Source: Candidatus Melainabacteria bacterium
Lineage (GTDB): Bacteria; Cyanobacteriota; Vampirovibrionia; Obscuribacterales; Obscuribacteraceae
DNA: 21,187 nt
Direction of reading: 5' to 3'
Assembly: GCA_003151275.1 (NCBI GenBank)
Contig: PLXC01000150.1
Location: forward strand, 1-21,187
The translations under genes were made by a program, and so were the position numbers. The notes under the pieces were generated by a model. It was not told the origin of the DNA. It was given only the letters and a program-made list of their open reading frames with translations, and searched no databases. The stretch's first letter is position 1; every line of letters begins with the position of its first letter. Positions 7,237-16,728 of this stretch are shown piece by piece.

Positions 7237-8468
7237 TCGATGTAATCTCTCAAGCGGCGTGAACGCTGGGGATGACGCAACTTACGAAGCGCCTTCGCTT
7301 CTATTTGCCGAATCCGCTCCCTCGTAACACCGAACAATTGTCCGACTTCCTCTAGTGTTCGTTGCCGTCCGTCATCGAGTCCAAATCTCAGGCGCAGCAC
7401 GTCTCGCTCCCTGGGGCCAAGCGCAGCCATAACTTGAATTATGTCTTCCCGCAAAAGTTGATGAGTGATCGAGGTGGCAGGAGTCTCAGAATCTTGATCC
7501 TCAATAAAGTCACCTAACCGGCTGTCGTCTTCTTTGCCAACCGGAGTTTCTAAGGAAACGGGCTCTTGCGCAACTTTCAAAATATCTCGCAATTTGGCAA
7601 TGGAAATTTCCATCGCATTGGCGATTTCTTCTTCAGTGGGTTTGCGGCCAAAGTTTTGCGCAAGTTGGCGGGTCACTTTCTTCAGTTTGTTAATCGTTTC
7701 AACAACGTGCACGGGGATGCGAATAGTGCGCGCCTGGTCGGCGATCGACCGTGTTATTGCCTGACGTATCCACCAGGTGGCGTAGGTACTGAACTTATAG
7801 CCGCGTTGATGGTCAAACTTCTCTGCCGCACGGATGAGACCCAGATTCCCTTCCTGAATGAGGTCGAGAAAAGCCATGCCTCGATTGGCATATTTTTTAG
7901 CGATCGAAACGACCAGCCTTAGATTCGCCCGAACCAATTGCCGCTTGGCAATCGCCCCTTCAGAACCGCCCTGCTCGATTCTTCGAGCCAACTCAATCTC
8001 TTGATCCGCCTTAAGCAGAGGGATGGAGCCAATTTCTCGCAAATACAAGCGAATCGGATCGTCGTCACCGGCGCCCTTAACCACGTCTTCGAGCTTCGCC
8101 GGCAATTCGACTTCTTCATCGTCTTCAATTGCACCGGTGAAAATATCCTCGGCTTCCGGCTCATCATCATCATCACCAGATTTAGCCGTAGCCTCTTTTT
8201 GCACCGCGGGTGATGCCGCACCCTTCTTTGAAGACTTTTTATCGTCGACTTTTACCAAAAGCTGTTTAAGCCGAATGATTACCGCCCCTGGAATCTCGTC
8301 TTTGCCCTTAAGGTTTTGGACGCTCTGCCCAAATTCCGGGTCATTGCTCCAGGTCGATTGACATTTGGGGCATTCGCCTAAATGCTCGCTTACTGCTGAG
8401 GTCGATTCAGGCTGCTGCTGGTCATCCAGCATTAAATTCAGCATTGGTACGACTTCGCTACACTTCAT
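7233..8468 (-). CDS. rpoD: Primary-type sigma-70 factor (RpoD/SigA-like) with N-terminal zinc-finger
   Basis: An RNA polymerase sigma factor that directs promoter recognition. Region 1.2 is [17 protein letters not shown] (about 136-152). Region 2 includes [18 protein letters not shown] and [20 protein letters not shown], with 2.4 [20 protein letters not shown]. Region 3 includes [12 protein letters not shown]. The region 4 helix-turn-helix is [20 protein letters not shown], and the end RRLRDYID resembles cyanobacterial primary sigma factors. In place of region 1.1, residues 1-40 carry C3, H29, C33 and C36 in the pattern H-x3-C-x2-C, matching the zf-HC2/ZAS fold of anti-sigma factors. An acidic linker (about 98-120) follows. 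The ATG at 8468 has GAGGTG 5 bases upstream; a TTG three bases earlier is too close to it. Primary versus alternative (group 2) status cannot be settled here. Confidence 0.92.
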   Translation of the reverse strand: MKCSEVVPMLNLMLDDQQQPESTSAVSEHLGECPKCQSTWSNDPEFGQSVQNLKGKDEIPGAVIIRLKQLLVKVDDKKSSKKGAASPAVQKEATAKSGDDDDEPEAEDIFTGAIEDDEEVELPAKLEDVVKGAGDDDPIRLYLREIGSIPLLKADQEIELARRIEQGGSEGAIAKRQLVRANLRLVVSIAKKYANRGMAFLDLIQEGNLGLIRAAEKFDHQRGYKFSTYATWWIRQAITRSIADQARTIRIPVHVVETINKLKKVTRQLAQNFGRKPTEEEIANAMEISIAKLRDILKVAQEPVSLETPVGKEDDSRLGDFIEDQDSETPATSITHQLLREDIIQVMAALGPRERDVLRLRFGLDDGRQRTLEEVGQLFGVTRERIRQIEAKALRKLRHPQRSRRLRDYID

Positions 8469-8570
8469 CAATACACCTCAACCGGGAGTTCCTACTCCTA
8501 TTTTATGCCATTCTTTTGAATGATTACTCTTCTGTGAGATGATACCCCAAAACAGTCGGCAGGGAAAAGG

Positions 8571-9194
8571 GTGGCCAAACAGAGCGACATCAAATTCGGC
8601 AATGGTTTGCTTGGCACCATAAATGGTGGCGGAGAACGGGGTCCGGTAATTGTTTCGCACGGCGCAGGGCGCGGCTTGGATGCTCCAATCCTGGTCAAAA
8701 CTGCGGAGCAATTGGCGCAACTTGGCTTTATCGTGCTGCGCTTCAATTTCGGCTATATGGGTCTGCGCCCAGCTCCCTCTGCGGGCGGAAAAAAAGAGCA
8801 GCCAGAGCTTATTAATGCAATCGAGTATATGCGGAAGTACGGCAATCCCATCCTCGTTGGCAAATCATTTGGAGCCAGAGTCGGTTCTTTCGTGGCGGCT
8901 GAAAGAGACGATATTCGCGCCCTGGTCTTTTACGGATTACCAATATGTGGGCTAGGGAAAAATCCCAAACCCCGCGACTGGTCACATCTAGCAAAAATTA
9001 AAGCTCCAGTTTTATTCATCACCGGCAATAATGACAAGCTTTGCCCCTTGCTGCAGCTCGCTGAAGAGCAAAAACATATGACCGCGTCGTATGCATCACA
9101 GGTGGTGCAAGGCGACCATTCCTTCAAACCAAGGAGTGAAGATGCCGCTATTGACCTGTGCGTGAACTGGATCAGCGCGCTGCCGCCTGAGTAG
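8571..9194 (+). CDS. Small alpha/beta hydrolase (TEX30/KANL3-type dienelactone hydrolase-like)
   Basis: A 207-residue cytosolic alpha/beta hydrolase of the compact KANL3/TEX30 group; the substrate is unknown. The oxyanion strand reads VSHGAGRGLDAP (28-39). The nucleophile is Ser99 in GKSFGAR, the acid is Asp155 in ITGNNDKLCP, and the histidine is His183 in GDHSF. These are the usual motifs of the group. The GTG at 8571 is preceded by AGGGAAAAGG, which favours this start. It is divergent from rpoD across 102 bases, and its 3' end overlaps the convergent exported TPR gene by 23 bp. Confidence 0.8.
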   Translation: MAKQSDIKFGNGLLGTINGGGERGPVIVSHGAGRGLDAPILVKTAEQLAQLGFIVLRFNFGYMGLRPAPSAGGKKEQPELINAIEYMRKYGNPILVGKSFGARVGSFVAAERDDIRALVFYGLPICGLGKNPKPRDWSHLAKIKAPVLFITGNNDKLCPLLQLAEEQKHMTASYASQVVQGDHSFKPRSEDAAIDLCVNWISALPPE

Positions 9195-10491
9195 TCCGGT
9201 TAGGCTTGGTGTGACTGAAGAGCGACTGTGTTTTAGTATGGTTGAAGAACGAGCCTGGAATATTAGCGCCGGCGACTTCTTCATCAACATTCATCCGCTT
9301 TAGATTAGGCGAAATGTACTTCTGTTTCTTCTCGTGGGTGAGTTTCCACCAATTGAACTCTGGCACTGACTTGTGAAACGAGGTGACCAGCTTCCAGGTG
9401 TCTTTGGTTCTTGGATCCATGGCTAAAACGTGCTGCTCATCGGTAACAAGCAGGATGTTCTTGCTGTGCCTGCTCATTCCCGGCAGATCCATGGCGACAG
9501 TGGCTTGTTTACCATTGATTGTCAATTTGATCGATGGACTGAACGCCTGGTCGGAAGCGCCAACTACGATGGCTTTGCCGTTCACCTTAAACGAGCTGTA
9601 AAGGTCCGGAGCTGTGTAATAGTTGCCGCCCAACGCGGCGAACTCTAAGCAGGTCATGTCTGTAAATGCCTTCAAGACGGTATTTTTGACGTAGGCGTCA
9701 CTGACGTTAACAGCGGCCGCTTTCGGCAATTGATTACCGCCATTGAAAAAGTCGCCGTCCTTCAAAGAATCGACCTTGATGCCGCCGGCTAGTTGAGTGA
9801 CACTGCCGCTTAACGGCACAACTTTATCCACGTGATCTGTCATCGCAGGCAAAGATTTAAGTTGCTGCTCGGGTGGCAACTCGTTTTCAGTGGCTTGACC
9901 CTGCAAAGGCTTTTTGTTGTTTGGAGCCGTTTTGCCTACCATGGAAAGCAGCCCGACCTGATCGATAGAGGCTTTCAGGTATGGACTGGTCGGATCATAT
10001 TTGCGGAAAAGTTCAGCCGCAGCTGCGTACAGCGTTGCCGCTTGAGCATTCTGCCTAAGCATGCGACGCGTCTGCGCCTCTGCATACTTCGCCTGAGCCT
10101 GGAATCTGCCGTTATTTGCCATAGCGAAGCCTGCCTCAGCAATTCTGAATTGCTCAGCGGCGCCGTATAAATTGTTGACCGAGAGTGCCGAAACGCCCTG
10201 CTTGTAGTACTGGGAAGCTTGCCACTCACGCAGATTGGTGAAGAGTGGCGCCGCCATTTCCGCCTTACCTTCTAGCTTCATGCGCGGTTGAACTTGCGTA
10301 TTGTCAAGCTGGGCTCGTTGCGGCTGCAGCAACGAGATGTCGTTGCTTTCAACTGACAACGCCGCCGGCGCGCACAGCGATGACGCGCCAAAAAGACTAA
10401 CAATGACCGCCTGAACGGCTGAAGAACTGCCAGAAGACCTGAGTCGCATCTGTAAACCTGAAGGTTCGGACTGGATCGCTCTTTTCATCAT
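9172..10491 (-). CDS. Exported TPR-containing protein of unknown function
   Basis: A protein of about 440 residues. A hydrophobic stretch (SAVQAVIVSLFGASSLCAPAA) near residues 25-45 looks like a signal peptide, so it is probably exported. Residues about 85-165 form two or three TPR-like helix pairs (SQYYKQGVSALSVNNLYGAA, QAKYAEAQTRRML, AATLYAAAAELFRKY). The C-terminal half has mixed strands with NWWKLTHEKKQKY and a basic end; I do not recognise it. The start is uncertain: GTG 10506, ATG 10491 and ATG 10449 are in frame. The last gives the most typical signal peptide (MRLRSSGSSS...) and has AGG 7 bases upstream. It follows the PsbP-like gene on the same strand across 155 bases holding a palindrome, so it may be a separate transcript. 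Confidence 0.6.
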   Translation of the reverse strand: MMKRAIQSEPSGLQMRLRSSGSSSAVQAVIVSLFGASSLCAPAALSVESNDISLLQPQRAQLDNTQVQPRMKLEGKAEMAAPLFTNLREWQASQYYKQGVSALSVNNLYGAAEQFRIAEAGFAMANNGRFQAQAKYAEAQTRRMLRQNAQAATLYAAAAELFRKYDPTSPYLKASIDQVGLLSMVGKTAPNNKKPLQGQATENELPPEQQLKSLPAMTDHVDKVVPLSGSVTQLAGGIKVDSLKDGDFFNGGNQLPKAAAVNVSDAYVKNTVLKAFTDMTCLEFAALGGNYYTAPDLYSSFKVNGKAIVVGASDQAFSPSIKLTINGKQATVAMDLPGMSRHSKNILLVTDEQHVLAMDPRTKDTWKLVTSFHKSVPEFNWWKLTHEKKQKYISPNLKRMNVDEEVAGANIPGSFFNHTKTQSLFSHTKPNRTTQAAAR

Positions 10492-10604
10492 GCCCGTTTT
10501 CTTCACCTTGTAATCAGAATAATGGCATTAAATGGCTGATTTTACCCGTTCTTGTCGATGCCACTCCATTCAGAAATTAACGGATTAATCGAACCTTTTG
10601 CTGA

Positions 10605-10632
10605 GAATTTTTACCGATATCGGTAAAAATTC
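10605..10632. repeat. Palindrome, copy 2 (28 bp)
   Basis: The same 26-bp palindrome as at 905-930, extended by one G-C pair to 28 bp. It lies 14 bases beyond the stop of the PsbP-like gene and upstream of the exported TPR gene. Confidence 0.9.
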
Positions 10633-10646
10633 CGCCCATTTAATAT

Positions 10647-11750
10647 TCAATTGGAAAGCTTTACGCTGGCCAGCACTCGCTCAAAAAGGTCGCGCGACTC
10701 GCGTTCCGGCCACAGGGCTGAATTCAACGCGACGCAATAGTAGTGACCTGAATCCGCAAAGAATGCAGCAGCTTGACGCATGGGGTGTCCGTTGACGGTA
10801 AATGAAGAGTAGTGAATTTGTCCGTCCACGTGACTGATACCGAATGTGGTGCGATGGCTCGATTGTCTACGTAAATCTTTCAGGTCTTTCATGTAAGTGT
10901 CTTCGTATGTATCCACAAACTGATCGAGAGATAGCGTCGGGCTTTTGTCGATCCGGGCCAAGTTTAATTCCGCACCAAGTCCTTGAGAATTTGCACCAGC
11001 AAACTTGACGTCGAGCTCCTTTCCTGGATCACGATTTTCAAATTTCCAGCCAGCGGGATAATCTACAGCAATCTGTCCCGATTTATCAGAGTAGCGCTCA
11101 AAGCTCAACTCCTTCTTTGCGGCGCTCGATCCCGCCACCGAGGAGCCCTGAGAGTGGTGCACGCTTGAGAGGATTTGATCGAAAACGGGGCCCATAAAGG
11201 CGTAGTCGCTATTCTTGCAGATAAAGGAGAAAATGAACAAATGCCCGTTATCCTTAAAGAAAATCATTCGATCACGATAAGCAGCCTCACCGATAGTGAA
11301 GCTCAGATGCAAGTCAGTGCCTGTGAATTGGTATTTGGTACCGAAGCGCACTTCGCGCTCTTCCAGCTTAGAGCTTCCAGGAATGGCTCGCTCCAAACCA
11401 GACTGAATGATATTCTTTGCTGCTGCAACATCAGGTACATCTTCGATTCTACTGATCTTCAATTCGCCGTAATGACCATCAGTAGCGCCCCCCACTTTCA
11501 ACACCGAGTCTTTCTCGGTTGTGGGCAACGGCTGCCAGGCCTTTGGACAGTTAAAATCCAAATTTGTGGTTGCCTCATGCAACGGAACCATCGCTGTTCG
11601 GCTCTCTCGCGGCGCATAAATATTGACTATAGCGGTGGAAGACATGCTGCCAGACTGCGGGTTTGCGGCAGTAGCGGCGGTGCCAATTGCGACAGTGCCA
11701 ATGGCAAAATTGCCGGACAGCAAAATTGCCCATACTCTCATCGACAACAT
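10647..11750 (-). CDS. Exported protein with two PsbP-like domains
   Basis: A 367-residue protein. Residues 1-29 look like a signal peptide (AILLSGNFAIGTVAIGTAATAAN). Two related domains follow, A (about 64-197) and B (about 217-365). Both start with a (C/Y)P..W strand and contain GEL..SRIE or AELNLARID. Both then have a long helix, an FG...(T/V)DG/G turn, an (R)...FF.D.GH strand, and end FDQILSSV or FERVLASVKL. This is the layout of PsbP/Mog1-like domains. In cyanobacteria and plants such proteins sit at photosystem II, but the fold also occurs in unrelated exported proteins, and nothing here suggests photosynthesis. The ATG has GGAG 6-7 bases upstream and lies 10 bases after the transglutaminase stop, so the two are probably cotranscribed. 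Confidence 0.6.
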   Translation of the reverse strand: MLSMRVWAILLSGNFAIGTVAIGTAATAANPQSGSMSSTAIVNIYAPRESRTAMVPLHEATTNLDFNCPKAWQPLPTTEKDSVLKVGGATDGHYGELKISRIEDVPDVAAAKNIIQSGLERAIPGSSKLEEREVRFGTKYQFTGTDLHLSFTIGEAAYRDRMIFFKDNGHLFIFSFICKNSDYAFMGPVFDQILSSVHHSQGSSVAGSSAAKKELSFERYSDKSGQIAVDYPAGWKFENRDPGKELDVKFAGANSQGLGAELNLARIDKSPTLSLDQFVDTYEDTYMKDLKDLRRQSSHRTTFGISHVDGQIHYSSFTVNGHPMRQAAAFFADSGHYYCVALNSALWPERESRDLFERVLASVKLSN

Positions 11751-11760
11751 ATCTATCTCC

Positions 11761-14190
11761 TCAATTTCTCCGCCTATTCTTGGTCATGTCGCTGATTTCC
11801 TTTTGCAATATTTGTAGCTCTTCAAGGCGATCTTTGTTGCCAAAGTAAGCAGCAGCATAAGCTTCCAGAAAACGTTCGAGTTTGGATTCCAGTTGGAGAT
11901 CGATTGGCAATCCTACTTTCTGTCTTTCGATAATGGTAGCTCTTAAGCGCTCACGCAGATCATCTCCAGTGTCTGCAGGAGAGCGAATCACATTGACAGC
12001 CTTCAGGTCTTTAACAACCTTGCGAAACAGTTTAACCTCGGCCGTAATCAGGTTCGCATCAGCTTTACTTTTGCGGATCATTTCCTTAATCGCAATTATC
12101 AGCAGCCAAGTAATGACCAGCAAGATGCCACCACCGAAGATGTACTCCATTATTTGGCGCCAACTTATTTCTTGATCAGGCGTTGCGGTAGAATGCTGGT
12201 TTTGCTCGACGTCATGTCCTTTGGCTACGGACTCAATTTTCTTGGCAATCGTCGAAAAGCTATACCGCTCCTCGGCTGCTTGTGCAGGCAATGATCCATT
12301 CGGAGTTGAGTCGAATGGAATCCATCCATAATCCGGCAAGTATATTTCGGACCATCCATGCATGTCACTTGCACGAACTTCGCGCAATCCCGTAATATCA
12401 TTCAACTTTCCGGGCAAGTAGCCTCGCACAAGGCGCGCAGGTATGCCTGATGATCTGCACATCAGCGTGAAGGCCGTGGCAAAGTCCTGACAATCACCGG
12501 CTTGTGCTTTGAAAACGAATCGGCCGACGGGATCCGTTGCATCTGAATCTAACTCATTGTCATGAATCTTGTATTTGTAATGTGTCTTGAAGTAATCAGA
12601 GAGGCGCTCTGCCTGAGTAAACCAATTGCCTGTATCACCCATTATCGTTCGAGCTTTATTAGATAACGCGGATGAGAAGTTCGTTGGAAGTTGAAGATTG
12701 CTACTTTGCGCATACCGAACAGAATCTTCTTCAAAAGCGCTCATTCTAGGGATTTGGCGCATATAGTCCAAGTTGTAAACCGGTACTTTTGACTTTACTT
12801 TGTAGTGCGTTCCCTTGGTTAAAGAATGACTCGCTCTAATTACTCCATAACTATCTACGTTGATTTTTTCACCATCATAAGTCACCTCTTGCGGCATATA
12901 CGCCACGGGTAAAACAGCACTAAGATTTTCTTCGATGCGATACTCCTGAGTCAGGTCAACGCCTGGAAAGAATTTCAAGGGCGAAAGAGACTGGGCTTGC
13001 GATACCACATATGGTGACCCTTGAGTCGGGAGAAATTCCTTTGTCTCATTTACTCTCGAGGCGTCTGCTGACCAAACACGTCCGTCGAAATAGTCGTAAC
13101 AAAGAGACCGCACATAGAAGGTGCGCTTTGCGACAATCTTCATGAGCAGGATATTGGAACTCTGAGCGCCTTTCGCATGATAGGCGATGTCCAGATGTGA
13201 GTCATCCTTAAGCTGCTCCGATCGAGAGTGTTGAGCAGTGGCGGAGGCGCTTGGGGCACCACTAGTCGAGGCATTTACAGCAGTAGTCGCTGCGGGATTA
13301 GCCGCTGCGGTGGTAGCAGTCACACGTTTTTGCCCTTGTGCATTCACATCGCCGGGAGCCCCTTCACTTTTGGAGGGCTGCGTTCGATGTTTCTCGTAGT
13401 CATATGGTTTGCGTTTTGAAATATCTGGACGCATCTGGTCGCTAGAATAATTAAGCTCTGGCGGCGTGTTGTTTCGAATAGCCTCCTCCGTCAAATCCCA
13501 AATGCCGTTGAAGCGAGGCAACACTAAAAATAAAAGTCCAGTCAGAAGTGGTACTAAGAAAAGTGTTAGCACCACATTGCCACCGGCATGGCGGGAATAC
13601 AATGTCTGAGCCCTTGAGCTAGTTTGCGCGCGAAGAATAGGCTTTGTAAGCCAAGTCTGGTTGGTGCGCGAAAGGCAATCATAATAGAGCTGCACCGCGC
13701 CCAAACAAACATACAAAATGACGCAGACCCCCAGCAATAAGCTCCTGCCGACGTCAGCAACTAGGCACAAAAGGATGAGGGCAATTGCCGAAGAAAAATT
13801 CAGAGCGTAACGTCCCTTCATTTCAAAGCTGTAGCAACCCAGCGTACCGGCTACTTGATGCACCACTGGTGCCAACAGCTCAAAATGTCCAGTTCTAAAT
13901 GGTGCCATCAAATCAAAAAAGAAATTTCCGGCGACCACGAGACTGCCGACGACTGCAAATCGCGTCAACCATAAATTATTGTCGTGCCTGTATAGATAGC
14001 TCAAATATGACCCGCTAATTGCCAGGAACACATAAAAAACAGTCACCATCGGCGCCGTGTCGACTAGCACACAACTAGCCAATATGCACAGCACAGACAT
14101 TGCAAAAACAACCACTCTCAAGGCTACTGAATCTTCTGGTGGGTCATGCCGTTTCGGAGGCGCAAAGATTGTCTTCTTCTTTTTACTCAT
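11761..14190 (-). CDS. Membrane transglutaminase-like protein (TgpA/DUF3488 type)
   Basis: An 809-residue protein. Several transmembrane helices fill residues 21-225, followed by a periplasmic region with an Ala/Thr/Ser-rich linker (about 288-322). The transglutaminase core has Cys567 in AGDCQDFATAF, His611 in DMHGWSEIYLPDYGW and Asp627 in PFDSTP, a complete Cys-His-Asp triad. One more transmembrane helix (about 668-688) and a cytoplasmic helical tail follow (DUF4129-like position). Relatives are envelope-facing cysteine enzymes that act as proteases or transglutaminases; the substrate is unknown. The start codon overlaps the DUF58 stop as ATGA, a sign of coupled translation in a MoxR-DUF58-transglutaminase operon. 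Confidence 0.88.
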   Translation of the reverse strand: MSKKKKTIFAPPKRHDPPEDSVALRVVVFAMSVLCILASCVLVDTAPMVTVFYVFLAISGSYLSYLYRHDNNLWLTRFAVVGSLVVAGNFFFDLMAPFRTGHFELLAPVVHQVAGTLGCYSFEMKGRYALNFSSAIALILLCLVADVGRSLLLGVCVILYVCLGAVQLYYDCLSRTNQTWLTKPILRAQTSSRAQTLYSRHAGGNVVLTLFLVPLLTGLLFLVLPRFNGIWDLTEEAIRNNTPPELNYSSDQMRPDISKRKPYDYEKHRTQPSKSEGAPGDVNAQGQKRVTATTAAANPAATTAVNASTSGAPSASATAQHSRSEQLKDDSHLDIAYHAKGAQSSNILLMKIVAKRTFYVRSLCYDYFDGRVWSADASRVNETKEFLPTQGSPYVVSQAQSLSPLKFFPGVDLTQEYRIEENLSAVLPVAYMPQEVTYDGEKINVDSYGVIRASHSLTKGTHYKVKSKVPVYNLDYMRQIPRMSAFEEDSVRYAQSSNLQLPTNFSSALSNKARTIMGDTGNWFTQAERLSDYFKTHYKYKIHDNELDSDATDPVGRFVFKAQAGDCQDFATAFTLMCRSSGIPARLVRGYLPGKLNDITGLREVRASDMHGWSEIYLPDYGWIPFDSTPNGSLPAQAAEERYSFSTIAKKIESVAKGHDVEQNQHSTATPDQEISWRQIMEYIFGGGILLVITWLLIIAIKEMIRKSKADANLITAEVKLFRKVVKDLKAVNVIRSPADTGDDLRERLRATIIERQKVGLPIDLQLESKLERFLEAYAAAYFGNKDRLEELQILQKEISDMTKNRRRN

Positions 14191-15626
14191 AACGCCTCAA
14201 TATCATTTTCAGAATGGAGCACAGCAATAACTGTCGCCTCGCTTGAGCCGGACGGTCTATTCTCCAAAGCTGACGTCGACGAAACATCTGAGATGGATGC
14301 TCGATCAGCCACACAGAGTTTGATTGGATAAACAATGTGATCCCCACGTTTCGAACTCGACTTGATCAAGCCCTCATGCAAGGGCTGAATGCATAAAAGC
14401 GGTCGTTCCGCTGGACCAACCAATGCTGTGGAAAGGTCTGATTCTTGCCGCTCCTCTCTCGGCAAATCCGACAATGTAATCGGTTCTACGCGGGCAAGCA
14501 CCTGCGATATCCAGCCCACACTCGTTGGTATCTGCGGCAAGTCAGACATCAAGCTTGCGACAGTCGCGCTCTCTAGTGCAGGGTTAAGAGTCAATTGGGG
14601 CAACGAGCCCATTCCATAACCCAGATGCGCTAACGAATGAAAGAGCAAAACCGCCAACTCGAATTGTTCTTGATCACGCCAGTTCGCAGTCAAGTCGAGA
14701 AATAAATCAAAAACCGGTAATACTTCTGATTCAAACTCGCGAACAAGCAACTTACCGACCCTGGCAGTAGAAGCCCAATGAATGTGCCTCAAGCTGTCAC
14801 CATTCTTAAACTCTCTGACGCCGCGAACACTCGTGGACTGCGTGGTAACAACTGAACTAACCGAAGAAATTCCCATCAGGGAATTAACGCCACCAATCTT
14901 GAAAAGGAAGTTACCGGAAATAGGTATTACTAGCGGTAGCACAGTAATTTTTGGTTCGGCATCATCTTTTTTTAAAGACACTGTTCTCGACCACCACGCC
15001 AATCCAAGCGGAAAACTCGAGAGCAGCTCTACGCCCTTCAGATAGTAAACCCCTCGCCTTAAAGCGTGGGTGGGAAATTCAAACCAGAATTCGCCATAGA
15101 TGTGATCGATGAGCACTGGATCCGGTGGAACCACATGCTCATGATCTTTGGACACGGAGCGCCTTAACAGCTGAATGCTCATCCGGACGGATTGGAGCGG
15201 AAGGATTGCCGAAATCATGCCGAGCTGCATGGTGCGGCGCAAAGCTATTTTGACATCCGCGCACTCGGACACAAGCACTTCATCCGGCATAGAGCAGATA
15301 GCTTCTACGTCCCAAAGTTGAAGGAACGGAAGAATCAATCCGAGCAAACTGGCCACAAAAAATGCCGACGATAACAAATACATCCACTCGTTCGCCGTGT
15401 AGCCAGCAAATATATAGAGCCAGATAGAGAGCAGGTTGAATTTCAAAAAGCGGGATTCAAGAATCAGCTTGTAGCCAAAACCAACTGGGATAGTACACAA
15501 CGGCTTGGCACTATCAATGGCAGGGTTGTTAGAACCTGCAGAACCAGACATACTGCCATCCGCGGTCGGCGGAGGATCATCCTGGTGCGGTAACTGTGTC
15601 GAGGACTTTCTCGATAATTTCTGCAT
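14187..15626 (-). CDS. DUF58 family membrane protein
   Basis: A 479-residue protein with two adjacent transmembrane helices (about 61-78 and 82-103). The DUF58 signature GVREFKNGDSLRHIHWAST / ARVGKLLVREFESE is at about 269-301. DUF58 proteins have a partial von Willebrand A-like fold and act with MoxR ATPases, here encoded just upstream. The longest frame starts at ATG 15626 and overlaps moxR by 50 bp without a visible Shine-Dalgarno. ATG 15551 would remove the overlap and has GGA 7 bases upstream, so it may be the true start. The last codons overlap the transglutaminase start by 4 bp. Confidence 0.87.
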   Translation of the reverse strand: MQKLSRKSSTQLPHQDDPPPTADGSMSGSAGSNNPAIDSAKPLCTIPVGFGYKLILESRFLKFNLLSIWLYIFAGYTANEWMYLLSSAFFVASLLGLILPFLQLWDVEAICSMPDEVLVSECADVKIALRRTMQLGMISAILPLQSVRMSIQLLRRSVSKDHEHVVPPDPVLIDHIYGEFWFEFPTHALRRGVYYLKGVELLSSFPLGLAWWSRTVSLKKDDAEPKITVLPLVIPISGNFLFKIGGVNSLMGISSVSSVVTTQSTSVRGVREFKNGDSLRHIHWASTARVGKLLVREFESEVLPVFDLFLDLTANWRDQEQFELAVLLFHSLAHLGYGMGSLPQLTLNPALESATVASLMSDLPQIPTSVGWISQVLARVEPITLSDLPREERQESDLSTALVGPAERPLLCIQPLHEGLIKSSSKRGDHIVYPIKLCVADRASISDVSSTSALENRPSGSSEATVIAVLHSENDIEAL

Positions 15627-16554
15627 GGTTGACTTTGTTGGCTTTTACTTTAGGCACAATGCGATGACCGAACACAAATGGTGCTAATGATTTTATGTCT
15701 TCAGGTTTGACGAAATCTCTTCCATCAACGAAAGCGGCAGCTTGCGCTGCTCTCACTAAGAGCTGACTTCCTCGCGGGCTGACACCCAAGACTATGGAAG
15801 GGTGTTTTCGAGTGGCGCTAACGATATCGACTATATAATTTATCAGAGACTCGTGCACAAAAACTTGTTTGACTGCGACCCGCGATTTTAGAACTTCCTC
15901 TGTGGTCAAAACTGAGTTGGCGACAAAAGCTCCCTCAGTCAGAGTTTTCTTAATTATTTCAGCCTCCTGAGCGGGTTTCGGATAACCAAGAGAAAATGAC
16001 ATCATAAAACGATCTAACTGCGCTTCCGGCAGCGGAAACGTACCATGATGCTCAATAGGATTTTCTGTCGCCAAGACAAAAAACAGTTCCGGCAAAGTGC
16101 GCGTCACACCATCTGTGGTGACTTGTCTTTCTTCCATTGCTTCCAGCAAACCAGATTGCGTCCGTGGAGTGGCTCTGTTGATTTCGTCGATCAATAGAAT
16201 GTTAGTAAATATCGGACCGGGGATGAAGTTGAACGTCGATTGCCTTTGATCAAAAACGCTTACGCCAGAAACATCCGAGGGCAGTAGGTCAGGAGTGCAC
16301 TGGATTCGCTTAAAATCGGCAGTGATGGACATCGCCAAACTTTTCGCTAAAAGCGTTTTTCCGACACCAGGCACATCCTCAATGAGCACATGTCCACCCG
16401 CTAACAAAGCGATGGCGACCAGCCTGGAGCTTTGAGCCTGGCCGACCATGACCGAGTTCATGTTCTTTAAGAGAGCCTCAGCTTTAGGGCTCAGCAGAGT
16501 AATTGTTGTGGAAGAGTTGGCAGTCGGTAGAATTTGGGTCACGTAGATGCTCAA
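15577..16554 (-). CDS. moxR: MoxR-family AAA+ ATPase
   Basis: A 325-residue cytosolic AAA+ ATPase of the MoxR type, thought to act as a chaperone maturing or activating partner complexes. Walker A is EDVPGVGKTLLAKS (59-72), Walker B is LLIDEINRA (120-128), sensor 1 is LATENP (161-166), followed by LPEAQLDRF (175-183). The C-terminal lid contains SPRGSQLLVRAAQAAAF. The first codon is TTG at 16554, with a stop just before it; GTG at 16542 is an alternative with GAG 7 bases upstream. It is the first gene of the operon and lies 174 bases after the tRNA-Leu gene on the same strand. Confidence 0.92.
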   Translation of the reverse strand: MSIYVTQILPTANSSTTITLLSPKAEALLKNMNSVMVGQAQSSRLVAIALLAGGHVLIEDVPGVGKTLLAKSLAMSITADFKRIQCTPDLLPSDVSGVSVFDQRQSTFNFIPGPIFTNILLIDEINRATPRTQSGLLEAMEERQVTTDGVTRTLPELFFVLATENPIEHHGTFPLPEAQLDRFMMSFSLGYPKPAQEAEIIKKTLTEGAFVANSVLTTEEVLKSRVAVKQVFVHESLINYIVDIVSATRKHPSIVLGVSPRGSQLLVRAAQAAAFVDGRDFVKPEDIKSLAPFVFGHRIVPKVKANKVNHAEIIEKVLDTVTAPG

Positions 16555-16728
16555 GAACGGTCAGCAGAACAATCATTCCACACTTTCTGCGTCACATAAC
16601 CAACCGCGCCTCTTCACAAGCAGGACGAACTAAATTCATGTACCCCAGGCTGTGTGGGCGCACAAGTCGCGCATTTGGTTTCAGACTACCCCAGAAATAA
16701 AAACTCTGAAAGGGCTGAAAATAAAACC

